The notes beneath the pieces were generated by a model. That model had not been told where the DNA came from. It saw nothing but the letters and a program-made list of their open reading frames with translations, and made no database searches. From Sinorhizobium psoraleae (lineage in GTDB: Bacteria; Pseudomonadota; Alphaproteobacteria; Rhizobiales; Rhizobiaceae): a DNA stretch of 64,000 nt. The number at the start of each line of letters is the position of its first letter. The first letter of the stretch is position 1. The stretch covers positions 734,889 to 798,888 of the forward strand of contig NZ_JABEKV010000004.1 in assembly GCF_013283645.1 (NCBI RefSeq). The letters run 5' to 3'. The position numbers and the translations under genes were made by a program. Below are positions 60,600-64,000 of this stretch, piece after piece.

Positions 60600-61991
60600 A
60601 TGACCGCTTTCGACTATGACCTCTTCGTGATCGGCGGTGGTTCGGGTGGCGTCAGAAGCGGGCGGCTGGCAGCGGCGCTCGGCAAGAAGGTGGCGATCGC
60701 GGAGGAGTTCCGTTACGGCGGCACTTGCGTGATCCGCGGTTGCGTACCGAAGAAGCTTTATGTCTACGCTTCGCAATATTCGGAACATTTCGAGGATGCG
60801 GCGGGCTTCGGCTGGACCGTTGGCGAAAGCCGCTTCGACTGGGCGAAGCTGGTTGCCGCCAAGGAGCAGGAAATCACTCGTCTGGAGGGCCTCTACCGCA
60901 AGGGGCTCGCCAATGCCGGCGCCGAAATGCTTGATACCCGCGCCGAACTCGCGGGACCCAACGCGGTGCGGCTCATGGCGAGCGGCAAGACGGTGACGGC
61001 CGAGCGAATCGTGATTGCCGCCGGCGGCCATCCGAGCCCGCACGAAGCGCTTCCGGGGCACGAGCTCTGCATCAGCTCCAACGAGGCTTTCGATCTCGCC
61101 GAACTGCCGAAATCGATCCTGATTGCCGGCGGCGGCTATATAGCTATCGAGTTCGCCAACATCTTCCACGGACTGGGCGTTGAGACGACGCTGATCTATC
61201 GCGGCAAGGAAATTCTCTCGCGCTTCGATCAGGACTTGCGGCGCGGCTTGCATGCGGCGATGGAAGAGAAGGGCATTCGCATCCTTTGCGAGGATATCAT
61301 CCAGTCGGTATCGACCGACGCGCAAGGCCGACGCGTCGCTGAGACGATGAAGCACGGCGAGCTTGTCGTCGACCAGGTGATGCTCGCGCTCGGCCGCGTG
61401 CCGAACACTGCGAGGCTTGGTCTCGAGAATGCGGGCGTCAAGGTCAATGAACGCGGCGCAATCATCGTCGATGCCTTCTCGCGCACGAGCGCACCGGGTA
61501 TCTACGCGCTCGGCGATGTGACCGACCGCGTACAACTGACGCCTGTGGCGATCCATGAGGCGATGTGCTTCATCGAAACGGAATACAAGAACAACCCGAC
61601 CTCGCCTGATCACGACCTCATCGCGACGGCCGTCTTCTCGCAGCCGGAGATCGGCACGGTCGGCATGACGGAAGAAGATGCCGCGCGGAAATTCGATGAG
61701 CTCGAAGTCTACCGCGCCGAGTTCCGCCCGATGAAAGCCACGCTTTCGGGGCGCAAGGAAAAGATGATCATGAAGCTTGTGGTCAATGCGGCCGACCGCA
61801 AGGTGGTGGGCGCGCATATCCTCGGGCACGATGCAGGCGAAATGGCGCAACTGCTCGGAATTTCGCTGAAGGCCGGGTGCACCAAGGACGACTTCGACCG
61901 CACGATGGCCGTCCACCCGACGGCGTCCGAAGAACTGGTGACCATGTATCAGCCATCCTACCGGGTCAGAAAGGGCGAAAGGGTCGCTTGA
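60600..61991 (+). CDS. gor: Glutathione-disulfide reductase
   Basis: 463-aa FAD/NADPH disulfide reductase. FAD site DLFVIGGGSGGVRSGRLAA; redox pair in GGTCVIRGCVPKKL; NADPH site ILIAGGGYIAIEFANIF; second FAD motif GIYALGDVTDRVQLTPVAI; C-terminal catalytic His/Glu in MAVHPTASEELV. It keeps glutathione reduced. AGGAG site before the ATG at 60600. Confidence 0.96.
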   Translation: MTAFDYDLFVIGGGSGGVRSGRLAAALGKKVAIAEEFRYGGTCVIRGCVPKKLYVYASQYSEHFEDAAGFGWTVGESRFDWAKLVAAKEQEITRLEGLYRKGLANAGAEMLDTRAELAGPNAVRLMASGKTVTAERIVIAAGGHPSPHEALPGHELCISSNEAFDLAELPKSILIAGGGYIAIEFANIFHGLGVETTLIYRGKEILSRFDQDLRRGLHAAMEEKGIRILCEDIIQSVSTDAQGRRVAETMKHGELVVDQVMLALGRVPNTARLGLENAGVKVNERGAIIVDAFSRTSAPGIYALGDVTDRVQLTPVAIHEAMCFIETEYKNNPTSPDHDLIATAVFSQPEIGTVGMTEEDAARKFDELEVYRAEFRPMKATLSGRKEKMIMKLVVNAADRKVVGAHILGHDAGEMAQLLGISLKAGCTKDDFDRTMAVHPTASEELVTMYQPSYRVRKGERVA

Positions 61992-62198
61992 GCCGCTTGA
62001 AGGCGGCAAAGCGGCCGCCGATGTTTTCTGGTAGAATGGCTTTTCAAGCCCCATGTTAACGTTTATAAGCCGCATCCGCGAAGTCATCGGCTCGGGGCGG
62101 GCGCGACGGCTTGGATCATCGAAATCCGAATACCGGGCGGTTTGAATGCCGCCGGCGCTACGTGCGCGGGCCCCCGCGTCAGACAACAGGTGATGGAA

Positions 62199-63572
62199 AT
62201 GGCACAGACTTGGACTCCGAACAGCTGGCGGCAGAAACCCATTCAGCAGGTGCCGGATTATCCGGAACTCGCAGCGCTCGAGGCAGTGGAAGCACGCCTG
62301 GCGAAATATCCGCCGCTGGTCTTTGCCGGCGAGGCGCGGCGTCTGAAGACTGCTCTTGCCAATGTTGCCGAGGGCCGCGGTTTCCTGCTGCAGGGCGGCG
62401 ACTGCGCGGAAAGCTTCGCCGAGCACGGCGCAGACACCATCCGCGACTTCTTCCGCGCCTTCCTGCAGATGGCCGTCGTTCTGACCTTCGGCGCACAGCA
62501 GCCGGTCGTCAAGGTCGGCCGCATCGCCGGCCAGTTCGCCAAGCCGCGCTCCTCGGGCGTCGAGAAGCAGGGTGACGTGACGCTGCCGAGCTACCGCGGC
62601 GACATCATCAACGGCATCGAGTTCACGGAAGAGGCCCGCGTGCCCAATCCGGAGCGGCAGATCATGGCTTACCGGCAGTCCGCCGCGACGCTGAACCTGC
62701 TGCGCGCCTTCGCAATGGGCGGCTACGCCAATCTCGAAAACGTGCATCAATGGATGCTGGGCTTCGTCAAGGACAGCCCGCAGGCAGAGCGTTACCGCAA
62801 GCTCGCCGACCGGATCTCCGAGACGATGGATTTCATGAAGGCGATCGGCATCACCTCGGAAAACCATCCGAGCCTGCGCGAGACCGATTTCTTCACCAGC
62901 CACGAGGCGCTGCTGCTTGGCTACGAGCAGGCGCTTACCCGCGTCGACTCGACCTCCGGCGACTGGTATGCGACCTCCGGCCACATGATCTGGATCGGCG
63001 ACCGCACCCGTCAGGCCGACCATGCCCATGTCGAATACTGCCGTGGCATCAAGAACCCGCTCGGCCTCAAGTGCGGCCCGTCGCTGACCGCCGACGGCCT
63101 GCTGGAACTGATCGACCTGCTCAATCCGGCAAACGAGGCAGGCCGCTTGACCCTGATCTGCCGTTTCGGTCACGACAAGGTGGCCGAGCATCTGCCGCGC
63201 CTCATCCGCGCCGTCGAGCGCGAGGGCAAGAAGGTCGTGTGGTCCTGCGATCCGATGCACGGCAACACGATCACGCTCAACAACTACAAGACCCGGCCCT
63301 TCGAGCGGATCCTGTCGGAAGTCGAAAGCTTCTTCCAGATTCACCGTGCGGAAGGCACGCATCCGGGCGGCATCCACATCGAGATGACCGGCAACGACGT
63401 CACCGAATGCACCGGCGGCGCTCGTGCGCTTTCCGGCGACGATCTTGCCGACCGCTACCACACCCATTGCGATCCGCGCCTGAATGCGGATCAGGCTCTC
63501 GAACTTGCCTTCCTGCTCGCCGAGCGCATGAAGGGTGGCCGCGACGAGAAGAAGATGGTCGTCAACGGCTGA
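62199..63572 (+). CDS. aroF: Class II 3-deoxy-7-phosphoheptulonate (DAHP) synthase
   Basis: 457-aa first enzyme of the shikimate pathway, plant-like class II. It begins [20 protein letters not shown]; key blocks are [59 protein letters not shown] and [18 protein letters not shown], containing the metal ligands Cys, His, Glu and Asp. The start at 62199 is preferred over 62193. A mosaic repeat and a terminator follow. Confidence 0.95.
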   Translation: MAQTWTPNSWRQKPIQQVPDYPELAALEAVEARLAKYPPLVFAGEARRLKTALANVAEGRGFLLQGGDCAESFAEHGADTIRDFFRAFLQMAVVLTFGAQQPVVKVGRIAGQFAKPRSSGVEKQGDVTLPSYRGDIINGIEFTEEARVPNPERQIMAYRQSAATLNLLRAFAMGGYANLENVHQWMLGFVKDSPQAERYRKLADRISETMDFMKAIGITSENHPSLRETDFFTSHEALLLGYEQALTRVDSTSGDWYATSGHMIWIGDRTRQADHAHVEYCRGIKNPLGLKCGPSLTADGLLELIDLLNPANEAGRLTLICRFGHDKVAEHLPRLIRAVEREGKKVVWSCDPMHGNTITLNNYKTRPFERILSEVESFFQIHRAEGTHPGGIHIEMTGNDVTECTGGARALSGDDLADRYHTHCDPRLNADQALELAFLLAERMKGGRDEKKMVVNG

Positions 63573-63591
63573 CCGGAAGAGTGTAGTGCTA

Positions 63592-63693
63592 CGGCATGTG
63601 TCCTTAAATCGAGTGGATTTAAGGACAGGAACATGCAGAGATCAAAGTGCCACTGCGACCTTGGCGCGTCTGAAAAGACGCACGGCGCTGTGG
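63592..63693. repeat. Palindromic mosaic repeat, modules A-B, downstream of aroF
   Basis: Module A has GGCATGTGTCCTTAAATC against GATTTAAGGACAGGAACATG; the linker is GATCAAAGTG; module B has CCACTGCGACC, GGCGCGTCTGAAAAGACGC and GGCGCTGTGG. Same order as the copies at 4535 and 40436. Confidence 0.78.
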
Positions 63694-63736
63694 TTCAAAA
63701 TTTCTGAACGACCAGCGCGTCATCTGAATTTGACAG

Positions 63737-63773
63737 AGCCGGGCCAGCCGATAAAGCTGGCCCGGCTTTTTTT
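63737..63773 (+). terminator. Rho-independent terminator
   Basis: AGCCGGGCCAGC-7 nt-GCTGGCCCGGCT then TTTTTTT. It ends the aroF transcript, after the mosaic repeat. Confidence 0.92.
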
Positions 63774-63801
63774 CGACTTGGAAATGGGGATGGGGGACAG
63801 A

Positions 63802-64000
63802 ATGGAGACTCATGAAGGCGGCTGCCTTTGCGGCGCTGTGCGGTTCAAGACGCGCGGGAAGCTCAGAGAGATCATCTTCTGCCATTGCTCGCAGTGCAGG
63901 AAACAGACAGGTCTCTATTACGCCGCCACGAATGTGCAGAACAGCGACATCGATGTCGAAGGGGCGGACAATGTCACCTGGTATCGTTCGAGCCCGGAAG
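63802..64000 (+). CDS. GFA/CENP-V family protein (3' end outside window)
   Basis: First 66 codons of a zinc protein of the glutathione-dependent formaldehyde-activating enzyme family (DUF636). GGCLCGAVRF and FCHCSQCRKQTG carry the cysteine ligands of the family. Most members do not act on formaldehyde; function unknown. ATGs at 63784 and 63790 are in frame; 63802 (METHEGGC) has the best-placed GGGGGA site. Confidence 0.85.
   Translation, partial: METHEGGCLCGAVRFKTRGKLREIIFCHCSQCRKQTGLYYAATNVQNSDIDVEGADNVTWYRSSPE

Overview
The window looks like chromosomal DNA from a high-GC alphaproteobacterium of the Rhizobiales, most likely Sinorhizobium (Ensifer) or a close relative. Support for this: the gene families present (DUF982, DUF1289, usg, BigR-type regulator, AapQ/HisM-like amino-acid permeases, class II DAHP synthase, UvrB with long tails), many intergenic palindromic mosaic repeats of the kind described in rhizobia, and several sites matching the rhizobial general-stress (EcfG/RpoE2) promoter pattern GGAAC-N18/19-TT. 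No rRNA, tRNA, CRISPR array, prophage or intact insertion sequence was seen. This is mainly housekeeping and core-accessory DNA, not a genomic island.

Layout. 0-3.2 kb: zinc uptake (znuA divergent from znuC-znuB-zur, with two Zur-like palindromes between them). 3.2-4.5 kb: gamma-carbonic anhydrase and an FAH-family hydrolase. 4.8-6.6 kb: small stress-type genes (DUF982, DUF4174, two short hypotheticals), three of them with GGAAC-type promoters. 7-9.7 kb: dusA, a cold-shock gene and a J-domain protein; a broken partial copy of the J-domain gene lies at 11 kb, next to a Gly/Asp-repeat secreted protein. 11.5-17.4 kb: uvrB with repeat-containing tails, three membrane proteins and a thioesterase. 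17.6-21.7 kb: chemoreceptor, triple-Kazal lipoprotein, extensin-like peptidase. 21.9-24.1 kb: a sulfide-detoxification set (TauE-like exporter, persulfide-dioxygenase-like MBL enzyme, BigR-like repressor). 24.5-27.2 kb: ABC-2 exporter, aspartic protease, DUF1289. 27.4-29.4 kb: cobS and cobT, late cobalamin assembly. 29.7-38.4 kb: dagK, a PleC/DivJ-like sensor kinase, a nuclease, a uracil-DNA glycosylase, an Lrp regulator, DNA alkylation repair, an HIBADH-like dehydrogenase, a methyltransferase, an SDR with a non-standard active site, and usg. 38.6-41.3 kb: amino-acid ABC uptake genes without an ATPase. 41.7-43.9 kb: OmpA-family protein with tandem repeats. 44-50.2 kb: mobB-mobA, a DMT transporter, a second chemoreceptor and moaA. 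50.5-54.1 kb: DUF971, MarR plus hydrolase, a PPOX-family protein and a diguanylate cyclase. 54.3-64 kb: fumC, L,D-transpeptidase, gph, rpiA, DUF2059, gor, aroF and the start of a GFA-family gene.

Functional links: the zinc genes form a regulated unit; mobA, mobB and moaA serve molybdenum cofactor synthesis; cobS and cobT perform adjacent steps of nucleotide-loop assembly; TauE, MBL and BigR form a sulfide-responsive module. The most novel-looking signals are (1) a minus-strand, two-hairpin candidate small RNA at about 21.74-21.93 kb between two plus-strand genes, (2) a dispersed palindromic mosaic repeat with eight main copies, (3) palindromic repeats carried in frame inside the uvrB tails, (4) a cluster of RpoE2-like promoters, and (5) an SDR whose YxxxK motif appears to be SxxxR. 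All calls come from reading the sequence; no database search was run.
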